The notes below the pieces were generated by a model, which searched no databases, was not told where the DNA came from, and saw only the letters and a program-made list of their open reading frames with translations. 64,000 nt of DNA from Microbacteriaceae bacterium 3FA27C10. GTDB taxonomy: Bacteria; Actinomycetota; Actinomycetes; Actinomycetales; Microbacteriaceae. The stretch covers positions 1 to 64,000 of the forward strand of contig SCNI01000013.1 in NCBI GenBank assembly GCA_005502775.1, given 5' to 3'. The position numbers and the translations under genes were made by a program. Below are positions 41,438 through 48,999 of this stretch, one piece after another; positions within the stretch are counted from its first letter, which is position 1, and the number at the start of each line of letters is the position of its first letter.

Positions 41438-41755
41438 ATGCAGGCGGGACTCGCTCCGGCCACCCTGGCGCGCGCCGTTCTCGTGACCGGTACCTGCGTC
41501 GGCGTCGCCGCGCATCCGGGCACAGGGGGCACCACCGAGACCTGGGAGTTCCGCCTGCACCTCGGTGACGGTGACGGCCTCGTCGTGGCCCTCGACCGCG
41601 TCGCCCTGACCTCGCCGACCACGGCGGAGGTGCTGAACGAATCCGCTCGGGCCATCTACGAGCCGCATGGTCTCTCGATGACGCTCAGTACCGCGCGCCC
41701 CCGCCTCGGGGTCTTCACCGCACACGTGCATGTCGCGGCGCGGCCTCCCTCATAG
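41438..41755 (+). CDS. Hypothetical protein, 105 aa
   Basis: Start ATG 41438 has gggggaa about 9 nt upstream; GTG 41411 would add nine residues. The sequence alternates strands: ATLARAVLVTGTCVGVAAHP, WEFRLHLGDGDGLVVALDRV, then GLSMTLSTARPRLGVFTAHV. It looks like a small beta-rich soluble protein, possibly of a nucleic-acid- or ligand-binding barrel type. No signal peptide. It lies 21 bp before the kinase-like gene and may be transcribed with it. Confidence 0.5.
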   Translation: MQAGLAPATLARAVLVTGTCVGVAAHPGTGGTTETWEFRLHLGDGDGLVVALDRVALTSPTTAEVLNESARAIYEPHGLSMTLSTARPRLGVFTAHVHVAARPPS

Positions 41756-41776
41756 GCTTGTCTCAGGGGGACGACG

Positions 41777-42979
41777 ATGACGATCGGCATGCCACAGGGC
41801 TCGGGCGCGGAGAGCGTGGCCGCGGCCCTCTCCCGCGCCACCCTCGCCCTCGGCACGAGTGCTCTCGTGCTGGCTGCCGCCCTCGTGGCCCTGCGCAGCA
41901 TCCATGCCTCGGGGCCGGGCCCGTGGGAGGCGCTGGTCATGCTGATCCCGCTCGCGGTGCTGATGGTGGTCACCTTCGTTCGCCGCGACCTGCCGAGCAT
42001 GATCGTGTACCTGCTGCTCGGCACCGCGAGCATCGGCGTCTACACGGCCGTGATCCTGAACGACACGACGAACACGATCGCCGACTCGCCCTACATCCTC
42101 GGCCTGCCGCAGATCGCCTTCATCTACACCGTCGCCCCCACTGTTCTCGGCGCGCGAGCGCTCGCGTTCATCGTGGCGGCCTACGCGGCCGGCCAGCTCG
42201 CCGCCCTCCTCGCCGCGCTGAACGCCGGCATCGCCCCCACCTTCGACTTCTTGACCGCTGCAGCCGCCGTCGTGATCATCGTCACCTCGGGCCTCAGCCT
42301 GCTGCTCGGCCGCCGCGCCGGCCGCGAGCTGCGGGCCGTCGAACGCGCCCTGCGGGACACGAGCGCGATGAGCTATCAGCAGGAGATCGAGAGCCAGGTG
42401 GTGGCCCTCTTCCACGACACCGTGCTGAACGAGCTCACGGTGCTGTCGCACCAGCAGCCCGGGCCCCTGCTCCCGGCCCAGGATGCCGCGCTACGCCGAG
42501 ACCTCGCGATGATCGCCGACGGCGCCTGGTGGCCCGACGAAGAAACCGGAGCCTCGACCGACGACGGCATCCCGCCCCGGGTCGCCGCCGTGCTGGCCGA
42601 GGCCCGCGGCGGGGGGCTCAGCGTCGACGTCGCGGGCGACCTCGCCTCGCTCGACCGGCTCGCCGCGCCCGTGGCCACCGCGGTCTCGCTGGCGCTGCGA
42701 CAGGTGTTCGTGAACGCGCAGCAGCATTCGGGCGTGGAGCGCGCCGAGGTCATGGTGGACGGGGCGCCGGATGCGGTAGTCGTCATGGTCTCCGACGCCG
42801 GCCGCGGCTTCGACCCCGCCGCAGTACCGCCCGACCGTCTCGGGGTCGCCCAGTCGGTGCTCGCGCGCATCCGCGACGCCGGCGGTGAGGTGCAGCTCTG
42901 GAGCTCGCCCGGCAACGGCACCGCCTACATGTTCACCCTGCCGGTGGCGGCCGAGCACGCCTGGGAGGTGGAGGAATGA
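41777..42979 (+). CDS. Membrane sensor histidine kinase-like protein
   Basis: A 400-aa protein from ATG 41777 with caggggg 7-8 nt upstream. Five or six helices fill residues 15-175. The phospho-acceptor region is SQVVALFHDTVLNELTVLSH, a HisKA_3/LiaS-NarX-like H-box with His followed by D. The ATPase domain has an N-box (LRQVFVNAQQHSGVERAEVM), a G1 box (VSDAGRGFDPAAVPPDRLGV) and a G2 box (GNGTAYMF). It should phosphorylate a LuxR/NarL-type response regulator, but none is encoded in the window. It overlaps the next gene (ATGA). Confidence 0.85.
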   Translation: MTIGMPQGSGAESVAAALSRATLALGTSALVLAAALVALRSIHASGPGPWEALVMLIPLAVLMVVTFVRRDLPSMIVYLLLGTASIGVYTAVILNDTTNTIADSPYILGLPQIAFIYTVAPTVLGARALAFIVAAYAAGQLAALLAALNAGIAPTFDFLTAAAAVVIIVTSGLSLLLGRRAGRELRAVERALRDTSAMSYQQEIESQVVALFHDTVLNELTVLSHQQPGPLLPAQDAALRRDLAMIADGAWWPDEETGASTDDGIPPRVAAVLAEARGGGLSVDVAGDLASLDRLAAPVATAVSLALRQVFVNAQQHSGVERAEVMVDGAPDAVVVMVSDAGRGFDPAAVPPDRLGVAQSVLARIRDAGGEVQLWSSPGNGTAYMFTLPVAAEHAWEVEE

Positions 42980-44196
42980 GGGGCTTCCTCTCCTGGCGCG
43001 GGGCGCCGCAGCGCTTCGATCCGGTGAGCGCCCGGTCGCTGTACCCGCTGATCGTCTGCGCGGGCGTGGGGGCGCTCGGCTACGCCCTGGTGCGCACGGT
43101 CGGCGAGGTCGACTCCATCACCGACCCGTTCTTCGCCCTGACGGCGTTGTTCTTCGTGATCGCCGCCACGGTGCTGCTGATCGTGGTCACCGACCCGGTC
43201 AACACGCCCGTGCGCTTTCTCGGCTTCGGTATGGTCATCGTGGCGGCCAACCTCGCCAGCGTCGCCGCGAGCCTCGGCGCGTGGGGTGCGCCGGGCCACT
43301 TCTGGCAGAACTGGGGTCCGCTCGTGATCGGGGTGTTCATCCTCGCCTTCTCCGAGTTCCGGCCCGGGCGTGACCTCGCGCTCGCCACCGTCGTCTCCTG
43401 CTTCGCGGTGGGGTCGATGGCGGGTCTGCAGAGCGCACTCGCCCCGTCGGACGGGGTGCTGCCGTTCTCTTCGTCGATCATCGCGGTCATCCCCGTTGTG
43501 CTCTTCGGCGCGGGCGCCGCGGTGTTCTCGTACCGGATGAGTCTCGGGCTCTCCCGGGTGGCCGAGACGGCGGCCCGGGAGCAGAGCGGGCTGACCCGGC
43601 GGGTGCGCATCCGGTTGCGGGAGCTGCTTCGGGAGTCGGGGCGCGAGGCCCTGTCCGTGGAGCTGGTGCCGTTCCTCGAGGGCGTGCTGGAGCGCGGCGA
43701 GGTCACCGATGCCGACACCGAACGGGCCCGCCGCATCTCCGCACGGCTGCGCTCGGTGATCATCAGCGACATGGGGCTGCCCTGGCTGGAACGGCTGGCA
43801 CGCGCACACCCGGGCGACCTCGTGGTGCACGACGACACGGCGCTCGCCGACCGCTTCACGATGGAGCAGAAGGTGGCTCTCAGAGCCCTTCTGGCAGCCC
43901 TCCTCGCCGCCCGGGCCGAGCAGCTCGGGTCGGCGCAGGGCGAAGCCGTCGGTGCTCCCTCCCGGGCCGCGGCAACCGCCTTGGAGCCGCCCCACGTGCG
44001 CGTGAACGGGGTGGGGAGTCACCGCAGCGTGTTCCTGCGCGCGCCTTTCGAGGGCGGCGACACCGCAGTGCGCTCGCAGTTCGGTACCGCCATCGCGGTC
44101 ATGAACTCGGTGTTCGGTCGCGCCAACGTCACCGTCGGCGGCGGCGAACTCCGGATGTTGTTCGCCTACGAACCCGAGTCGTCGATTCCGTCGTAG
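42976..44196 (+). CDS. Membrane protein paired with the kinase, unknown function
   Basis: A 406-aa protein from ATG 42976. Six to seven helices occupy about residues 15-190 (SLYPLIVCAGVGALGYALVR; FFALTALFFVIAATVLLIVV). A cytoplasmic helical part follows (LTRRVRIRLRELLRESGREA; RRISARLRSVIISDM). The C-terminal part resembles a degenerate kinase ATPase fold without N/G boxes. It may be an accessory sensor or pseudo-kinase partner of the upstream protein. Its last 31 bp overlap the 3' end of the convergent TetR gene. Confidence 0.7.
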   Translation: MRGFLSWRGAPQRFDPVSARSLYPLIVCAGVGALGYALVRTVGEVDSITDPFFALTALFFVIAATVLLIVVTDPVNTPVRFLGFGMVIVAANLASVAASLGAWGAPGHFWQNWGPLVIGVFILAFSEFRPGRDLALATVVSCFAVGSMAGLQSALAPSDGVLPFSSSIIAVIPVVLFGAGAAVFSYRMSLGLSRVAETAAREQSGLTRRVRIRLRELLRESGREALSVELVPFLEGVLERGEVTDADTERARRISARLRSVIISDMGLPWLERLARAHPGDLVVHDDTALADRFTMEQKVALRALLAALLAARAEQLGSAQGEAVGAPSRAAATALEPPHVRVNGVGSHRSVFLRAPFEGGDTAVRSQFGTAIAVMNSVFGRANVTVGGGELRMLFAYEPESSIPS

Positions 44197-45047
44197 TCGC
44201 GGCTGCGCGGCTGCACCACCGGCATCTCGTCGATGCCCGAGCTGAGTCGGGCGATGGCCGCTTCGGCGTCGTAGTTGGGGTCGGGAACGATGAACGCCAT
44301 GATGATGGCGTGGTAGGAGATCGCCGCGAGCGACACCTCTGCCGGCCGGCCCTCGTTGTCGACGTTGTAGCGCGCCTCGACGAGGTCGGGGATGGTGGTT
44401 CGCGAGATTCCGAGGCCCTCGATGATGGCCGCGGCCGCCACCACCAGGGGGCGGTAGTCGTCGTTGAGGTCGGGGCGCAGACGGTAGCCCACCGCGGGCA
44501 CGATGTTGCGGTAGAACACCTCCATCTGGTCGAGGAAGGCCAGCTCGCTGTTGCGCAGCGCTTCGATGATGCGCTCGCGCACGCGGGTGTCGGGGTAGGA
44601 GAGCGCGGTCGACGAGAGGGCGACGTAGGTGCGCCACTGCACCGAGGAGGTGACCGACTCGAAGTTCTGCTCTGCGGCGATGCCGGTGACGTCGACCAGG
44701 ATGCGGCGGCGGCCCTCGGCGGTGCGCAGTTCGTCGGCTCGGAAGCCGAGGTACTCCCAGGTGGCGACGAGCGATTCCTCGTCGGCCCGGCCCGGAGAGA
44801 CCTGGTTGGCCACTTCACTGAGGAGCTCTTCGAAGAACGCCTCCTTCGACTCCCAGATGCGGTACACGGAACTGCGCGGAACACCGGCCTCTTTGATGAG
44901 GTCGTCCATCAGCAGGTGCTCGAACCCGACCGTGAGGCCGTTGGCCTGCACGAGGGACATCGCGGTGTCGAGCAGCTTCGTGCGCACTTCGTCTTTGGGC
45001 ACCCGGGTGCGGCCGGCTCCGGACTTCGTCCAGCTGTTTTCAGACAT
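44166..45047 (-). CDS. TetR/AcrR-family regulator of the acyltransferase-ThiF module
   Basis: A 293-aa protein from ATG 45047, longer than typical TetRs (about 200 aa). HTH: TAMSLVQANGLTVGFEHLLM, then DDLIKEAGVPRSSVYRIWES and KEAFFEELLSEV. The ligand domain is about 200 residues, and an acidic C-terminal tail ends DYDGIDDSGS. It is divergent from the acyltransferase gene. A near-perfect palindrome at 45071-45089 lies 24 bp upstream of its start, fitting autorepression and control of the divergent pair. The ligand might be the product of that pair. Confidence 0.88.
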   Translation of the reverse strand: MSENSWTKSGAGRTRVPKDEVRTKLLDTAMSLVQANGLTVGFEHLLMDDLIKEAGVPRSSVYRIWESKEAFFEELLSEVANQVSPGRADEESLVATWEYLGFRADELRTAEGRRRILVDVTGIAAEQNFESVTSSVQWRTYVALSSTALSYPDTRVRERIIEALRNSELAFLDQMEVFYRNIVPAVGYRLRPDLNDDYRPLVVAAAAIIEGLGISRTTIPDLVEARYNVDNEGRPAEVSLAAISYHAIIMAFIVPDPNYDAEAAIARLSSGIDEMPVVQPRSRDYDGIDDSGS

Positions 45048-45070
45048 AGTTGCCCCTTCTCAGCACCATT

Positions 45071-45089
45071 TTGAGACATAACGTCCCAA
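45071..45089. promoter_or_regulatory. TetR operator candidate
   Basis: ttgagac-ataac-gtcccaa: two 7-bp arms matching at 6 of 7 positions with a 5-bp centre. Its length and position fit a TetR dimer site in the 193-bp divergent gap. Confidence 0.6.
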
Positions 45090-45240
45090 GTTGCAAACGA
45101 ATTGCCGCGCTTCTATGCTCGGGACAACGGCAGCGTGCTTCGCGCGGACACGCCGGACGGCCATCCACTCCTTGATTACGGAGGATCTGAAGTGCTCCGG
45201 TTGATGACTGTTGTGACGGCGAAGGCTCGGAAGCTGACCG

Positions 45241-46080
45241 GTGTCGCGAATTGATCGTTCGGTAACCAACGCGGAGGTCATACCGGTCATCGCCGATTCC
45301 GCCGCGTTCGCGGCCGACCCCGAGGCTCGCCTCGCGACGGGGATCATCGGCATCAACGGCGTCGCGCTCCCCGGTTTCGAGACGGCCTACCGGGAGCACT
45401 TCGAGTTCCGGCGGCGTGTCTACGTGGATCAGACCGGCCAGCTCGCGCCTTCCGACCTCTCCTCAGACGGCACCGACCGCGACGACGACGACGCCCGCTC
45501 CATCACCTTCGGTGTGCTCGAGAACGCGCCCGACGGCGTGCGCGTGGTGGGCGTGGCCCGCACCATCATCAAGGGGAACGACGGCACCGACCGGCCGCTG
45601 CCCGTGGAGGAGTTCTGCCCCGAGCTGTTCGCCGACGACCCGCTCGACCTCGGCAGCGTGGAGGTCTCGCGCGTGATCGCGCGGCACGAGCGCGTGGCCA
45701 TGCAGGAGCTCATCCAGTGGCACCTGTTCGCGCTCATGTCGGCCTACTTCTCGGGCCACGACGTGGGCCGCACCTTCGCCATCATCGAGCCGTGGCTCGA
45801 ACGCCACCTGGCGGGCTGGCTCGCCATCTCGCGCATCGGCGAGCCCCGCTACATCGAGCACTACCTCGACTACAACCTGCCGGTCGAGTTCGACCTCGCT
45901 GGATCGGCCGCGCGCATCACCGAGCGCAACGCCACCATCCTGGGCACGCTGATGGCGGCCGACGGCGAGCTGGAGTACTTCGGGCGGGTTTCGCGGGCGC
46001 AGCGCGCGGCTGCGGCCGCGCCCGTCGCGGAGTTCGCCACGACGGCGCCGGAGCCGGCGACGGCCGTCGACGGCGGATGA
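45241..46080 (+). CDS. GNAT-fold acyltransferase of the autoinducer-synthase / N-acyl amino acid synthase (FeeM) type
   Basis: A 279-aa protein from GTG 45241; the Shine-Dalgarno is weak. It opens the LuxI-like fold with YREHFEFRRRVYVDQTGQL, where the Arg pair and aromatic residues resemble the (R)xxVF/Y box. The key block is DLGSVEVSRVIARHERVAMQ, matching the E-x-S-R strand of LuxI and FeeM proteins. AIIEPWLERHLAGWLAISRI and a C-terminal Ala-rich tail follow. Such enzymes join a fatty acyl chain to an amino acid or homoserine lactone. The product here is unknown. Its stop overlaps the ATG of the ThiF gene. Confidence 0.75.
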   Translation: MSRIDRSVTNAEVIPVIADSAAFAADPEARLATGIIGINGVALPGFETAYREHFEFRRRVYVDQTGQLAPSDLSSDGTDRDDDDARSITFGVLENAPDGVRVVGVARTIIKGNDGTDRPLPVEEFCPELFADDPLDLGSVEVSRVIARHERVAMQELIQWHLFALMSAYFSGHDVGRTFAIIEPWLERHLAGWLAISRIGEPRYIEHYLDYNLPVEFDLAGSAARITERNATILGTLMAADGELEYFGRVSRAQRAAAAAPVAEFATTAPEPATAVDGG

Positions 46081-47030
46081 AATCGCTCGGCTCCCCGGAG
46101 TTCGCCCGCAACTACGGGTTCTGGAACGAGGCGGAGCAGCAGGCCCTGATGGGCGCCCGGGTGGCCATCGCCGGCGTGGGCGGCGTCGGCTTCCAGGTGG
46201 GCCTCAAGCTCGCGCGCATGGGCGTGGCGAGCTTCAGCATCGCCGACCCCGAGGACTTCGAGCCGCAGAACGCCAACCGGGTGCCGGGCGCGACCACGGC
46301 GACCTACGGTCGTGCGAAGGCGGAGGTGTTCCGTGAGCAGGTGCGCGAGATCAACCCGGCCGCCGTCGTGCACATCTACCGCGACGGCGTGACGGTCGAG
46401 AACGTGGGCGAGTTCCTCGACGGGGCGACGCTCGTGTTCGACGAGTCCGAGACCACGCATCCCGAGATCGGCACCACCATCGCGCGCACCGCGCGGCTGC
46501 TCGGCATCCCCGACCTCCTCGTGGTGAACGTGGGGTTCGCCGCGCAGGTGACGGCGTTCCATCCGCGCAGCCGCTTCACCTTCGAGCGCTTCATGGGGCT
46601 CCCGGCAGATGCCTCGCTCGAGGAGATCGCGGCCTCCACCGTGGACTACTCCAGGTTCCTGCCCTACATCCCGCCCTACAGCGACCTGCGGGGCCTGGTG
46701 GCGATGACCACGGATGCGCCCGACGGCTCCCGCATCTCGCTTCCGTCGATCTCGCCCGGCGTCGACCTCGCGAGCGCCATCGGCACCACGCAGGCGTTCC
46801 TGCACCTCACGGCGGCGGCCGGGGTGGACAATCGCCGCCGCAAGCCCATCTGGGCGCCCCGGCTGGCGTACCTCGACGCCTACTCGCTGCGCGGGCGCGT
46901 GCTGCGTGCGGGCCGCGCAGCCCACCTCCGGCACGTGCTGCGCGCCGCCGTGCGCGACCGCTTCGGCCGCAACCCCCGCGCGGCCTACAGCCACGACGAC
47001 ATCGCGCGCCGCGCCTCCGGCTCCGAGTAG
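46077..47030 (+). CDS. E1-like adenylyltransferase (ThiF/MoeB/MccB superfamily) without cysteines
   Basis: A 317-aa protein from ATG 46077, overlapping the acyltransferase stop (ATGA). The ATP-binding start is ARVAIAGVGGVGFQVGLKLA, then RMGVASFSIADPEDFEPQNA with N-A-N-R, the nucleotide and Mg sites of E1-like enzymes. DESETTHPEIGTTIARTARL follows. No cysteine occurs anywhere, so it has neither the E1 thioester Cys nor the zinc CxxC pairs of ThiF/MoeB. It should therefore adenylate a carboxylate and pass it on directly, as MccB does on its peptide. The substrate may be an acyl-amino acid made by the upstream enzyme (inference). Confidence 0.85.
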   Translation: MKSLGSPEFARNYGFWNEAEQQALMGARVAIAGVGGVGFQVGLKLARMGVASFSIADPEDFEPQNANRVPGATTATYGRAKAEVFREQVREINPAAVVHIYRDGVTVENVGEFLDGATLVFDESETTHPEIGTTIARTARLLGIPDLLVVNVGFAAQVTAFHPRSRFTFERFMGLPADASLEEIAASTVDYSRFLPYIPPYSDLRGLVAMTTDAPDGSRISLPSISPGVDLASAIGTTQAFLHLTAAAGVDNRRRKPIWAPRLAYLDAYSLRGRVLRAGRAAHLRHVLRAAVRDRFGRNPRAAYSHDDIARRASGSE

Positions 47031-47077
47031 CGGCAGCGGGGCGTCAGCCGTCGCGGCGCGTCAGCCGTCGACGTGCC

Positions 47078-47320
47078 TCAGACCGTGAGACGCGGAATCG
47101 GCCCGGTCGCCTCGACCGGCGTGTAGTTCTCGGCGGCGTCGGCGGGCGAGGCGTACGGCCCCGACCACGCGAACCGGTCGTGCCGGTGCGTCAGCTTCAT
47201 GTGCCAGCCGTCTTTCAGCAGATAGACGGTGGCCAGCGGCGTGCTGGTCTCCGGGTCGTCGCCCGCCCGCCCGAGCGTGGCGATGGTGCCCGTCTGCGCG
47301 AAGATCACAATGTCGTTCAC
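47078..47320 (-). CDS. Small hypothetical protein, 80 aa
   Basis: Read from GTG 47320, preceded by gggggaat; the start at 47350 would add ten residues. The sequence is compact and beta-rich: IVIFAQTGTIATLGRAGDD, then TPLATVYLLKDGWHMKLTHR and FAWSGPYASPADAAENYTP. No signal peptide or membrane helix. Aromatic-rich small domain of unknown function, leftward and convergent with the ThiF gene (48 bp apart). Confidence 0.6.
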   Translation of the reverse strand: MNDIVIFAQTGTIATLGRAGDDPETSTPLATVYLLKDGWHMKLTHRHDRFAWSGPYASPADAAENYTPVEATGPIPRLTV

Positions 47321-47372
47321 GATTCCCCCGATCGATTCCCCTGTTCTCATTATCGAGCGTATCCACCCCGTA

Positions 47373-47402
47373 TTGACACTGTGTTACGAGAATAATAAGA
47401 AT
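47373..47402 (+). promoter_or_regulatory. Candidate sigma-70-type promoter of the structured RNA
   Basis: TTGACA at 47373-47378 is a full -35 match. An AT-rich block with aagaat at 47397-47402 lies 18 bp on and is a 4-of-6 -10 match; taagaa with 17 bp is the alternative. It stands out in GC-rich surroundings and points into the region of the structured RNA. Confidence 0.5.
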
Positions 47403-47405
47403 CCG

Positions 47406-47604
47406 AGACGCCGCTGAGGGTGCTACGGCAGGGTTCTGTCAACCCGCTTCCGCGAACCGCCCGACCGTGTAATGTGAGGCCAACGGGGACGTCTGAGGCG
47501 GGCCTGGATCATGGCCGTAAGGGTAACGGCTCAACATGGCAGGTCCGTTGGCGTCTCCTTGCGGGATGAGAGTATCGGGTCCTCTCATCCCGCTAAATTC
47601 TTTA
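47406..47604 (+). ncRNA. Candidate structured RNA or attenuated leader, unassigned
   Basis: About 200 nt between a promoter-like element and a strong terminator, with no protein-coding frame I can support. gagacgcc (47406-47413) can pair with ggcgtctc (47550-47557). The perfect pair gccaacgg (47479-47486)/ccgttggc (47545-47552) competes for the same bases. Inside are hairpins gccgt-aagggta-acggc and gggtt-ctgtc-aaccc. It ends in the terminator at 47561-47604, 37 nt before GTG 47641. It could be a free-standing small RNA or a cis-acting leader of the VOC gene. I matched no known class. Confidence 0.5.
47561..47604 (+). terminator. Rho-independent terminator
   Basis: A perfect 12-bp stem gcgggatgagag/ctctcatcccgc (47561-47572/47582-47593) with a 9-nt loop, followed by taaattcttta. 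Confidence 0.8.
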
Positions 47605-47640
47605 AGCCCGCTCGGCGGTCCGGCCCGCTACGGTGTCTGG

Positions 47641-48039
47641 GTGAGACTGAATCGCGTGCACCACATCGCCGTCATCGCCACCGACTACGAGCGGTCGAAG
47701 GCCTTCTACCTCGACGTGCTGGGGTGCACCCTGCTCAGTGAGGTCTACCGGGCCGAGCGCGACTCGTGGATGGGCGACCTCGCCCTGAACGGCGAGTACC
47801 TCATCGAGCTGTTCTCCTTTCCCGATCCGGCCGTGCGGCCCAGCTGGCCCGAGGCCACGGGGCTGCGGCACCTCGCCTTCGAGGTCGACTCGGTGGCGGA
47901 TGCGCGGGCCGAGCTGCTCGCAGCGGGAGTGCCCTGCGAGGAGTTGCGCACCGACCCGCACACGGGCCGCACGATGATGTTCTTCACCGACCCCGACGGG
48001 CAGCCCCTCGAGCTCTACGAAGCGGCCCCGGCTCTCTGA
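47641..48039 (+). CDS. VOC-fold protein (GloA2/YaeR-like)
   Basis: A 132-aa protein from GTG 47641, the start that begins the fold at once (RLNRVHHIAVIATDYERSKA). Typical VOC elements follow: FYLDVLGCTLLSEVYRAERD, LNGEYLIELFSFPDP, LRHLAFEVDSV and TMMFFTDPDGQPLELYEA. Metal ligands expected for glyoxalase-type enzymes are H8 or so, E (LIELF), H (LRHLAF) and E (LELYE), all present. Close relatives are small, metal-dependent proteins of unsettled function. It lies directly after the terminator of the structured RNA, so its expression may depend on read-through. Confidence 0.9.
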   Translation: MRLNRVHHIAVIATDYERSKAFYLDVLGCTLLSEVYRAERDSWMGDLALNGEYLIELFSFPDPAVRPSWPEATGLRHLAFEVDSVADARAELLAAGVPCEELRTDPHTGRTMMFFTDPDGQPLELYEAAPAL

Positions 48040-48066
48040 GCGTGGCCGCCGTCGCTCGCGGCCCGG

Positions 48067-48903
48067 TCAGGACGCGGGCAGCGCGCAGCGGTAGAGCGTC
48101 GACGCGCCGAGGATGAACAAGTCGCGCCGGTGGTCGACCCCGTCGGGGTTCGCCGCGTCGAGCAGCCACTCGAGCGTGGCCGCGTCTTCGTCGTTCAGAT
48201 ACTGCCGGGTGTCGCCCGTGAGGTGGTGCTGCAGCGTGGAGCGGATGTGCGTGCGGGCCTCGTCGGAGACCGGCGCCGGCACATCCCAGAGAAAGCTCTT
48301 CGTCTCCTCCACGACGAGGCCGGCGCTCTCGAGCACGACGTTCCACCCGTAGCGCGAGGTCACCGGATGCTCCAGCTCGCGCCGCATGCCCGTGAACCGC
48401 GCCGACTCCGCGGCTTCCAGTCGCGACATGAGGCCTGGGCGACCGTGCCCGAGCTCGAAGGGCAGGCAGCTCGTCGGCAGGCCGCCCTCTCCGACGATCA
48501 GCCGGCCTCTCGGGGAGAGCCGGGCGGCGAGCATCCGGAGCCCATCGACCTGGTCGGGCAGGTGGTGGGCCATCTTGCGGGCGATCACGAGATCGAACGG
48601 GCCGGGCTGGCTCCCGGGGTCGAGCGCGTCGCCGTGCTCCACCAGCACGCGGTCGCCGAGCTCGAGCGAGGCCACGAGGGAGCGGGCGGCGTCGAGCGAC
48701 TCGTCGTCGTGGTCGGCGCCCACGATGTGCGTGCGCGGGGCCGCGTCGGCGAGGTAAGGGAGCAAGCCGCCCGGGCCGCAGCCGATGTCGAGCACGGTGG
48801 CGTGGGCGGCCGGATCGATCCACGCGGTCATCGCCTCGTAGAGCGCGGCGGAGAGGCGGTCGGTCGCCTGGATCTGCGGAACCCAGCTGTGCTCGTGCGC
48901 CAT
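48067..48903 (-). CDS. SAM-dependent methyltransferase
   Basis: A 278-aa protein. ATG 48903 starts at MAHEHSWVPQIQATDRLSAA; ATG 48963, preceded by aaggtg, would add 20 polar residues. SAM-binding motif I is ATVLDIGCGPGGLLPYLADA, motif II THIVGADHDDESLDAARSLV, motif III FDLVIARKMAHHLPDQVDGL. RGRLIVGEGG follows. The C-terminal part has W and F patches for a small-molecule acceptor. The acceptor is unknown. It is divergent from the radical SAM gene, with an SOS-like box in the gap. Confidence 0.87.
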   Translation of the reverse strand: MAHEHSWVPQIQATDRLSAALYEAMTAWIDPAAHATVLDIGCGPGGLLPYLADAAPRTHIVGADHDDESLDAARSLVASLELGDRVLVEHGDALDPGSQPGPFDLVIARKMAHHLPDQVDGLRMLAARLSPRGRLIVGEGGLPTSCLPFELGHGRPGLMSRLEAAESARFTGMRRELEHPVTSRYGWNVVLESAGLVVEETKSFLWDVPAPVSDEARTHIRSTLQHHLTGDTRQYLNDEDAATLEWLLDAANPDGVDHRRDLFILGASTLYRCALPAS

Positions 48904-48976
48904 GGTGTCCACCGTTCTCGTGTTCTGCTCGCCTGCGCCGGACGCGCTCTGATCATTGTGCACCTTGACGCAGTTT

Positions 48977-48990
48977 CGAAACTATGTTCG
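48977..48990. promoter_or_regulatory. SOS-like box (one mismatch)
   Basis: cgaaactatgttcg differs from CGAAC-N4-GTTCG only at position 5, and is embedded in ttcgaa-N6-ttcgaa. It lies 10 bp before ATG 49000 and close to the divergent methyltransferase start. The mycobacterial gene Rv2578c, related to the rightward gene, is to my recollection among LexA-box genes. Confidence 0.65.
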
Positions 48991-48999
48991 AATGTCGGC

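Noticed and set aside
45241-46080. Calling the GNAT protein a true acyl-homoserine-lactone synthase
   Set aside because: Only the general fold and the E-x-S-R block are visible. Actinobacteria rarely make AHLs and no LuxR partner is nearby, so a narrower name is not supported.
47406-47604. Assigning the structured RNA to tmRNA, RNase P RNA, SRP RNA or 6S RNA
   Set aside because: None of the conserved sequence blocks of the first three classes is present, and I could not establish a 6S-type central bubble.
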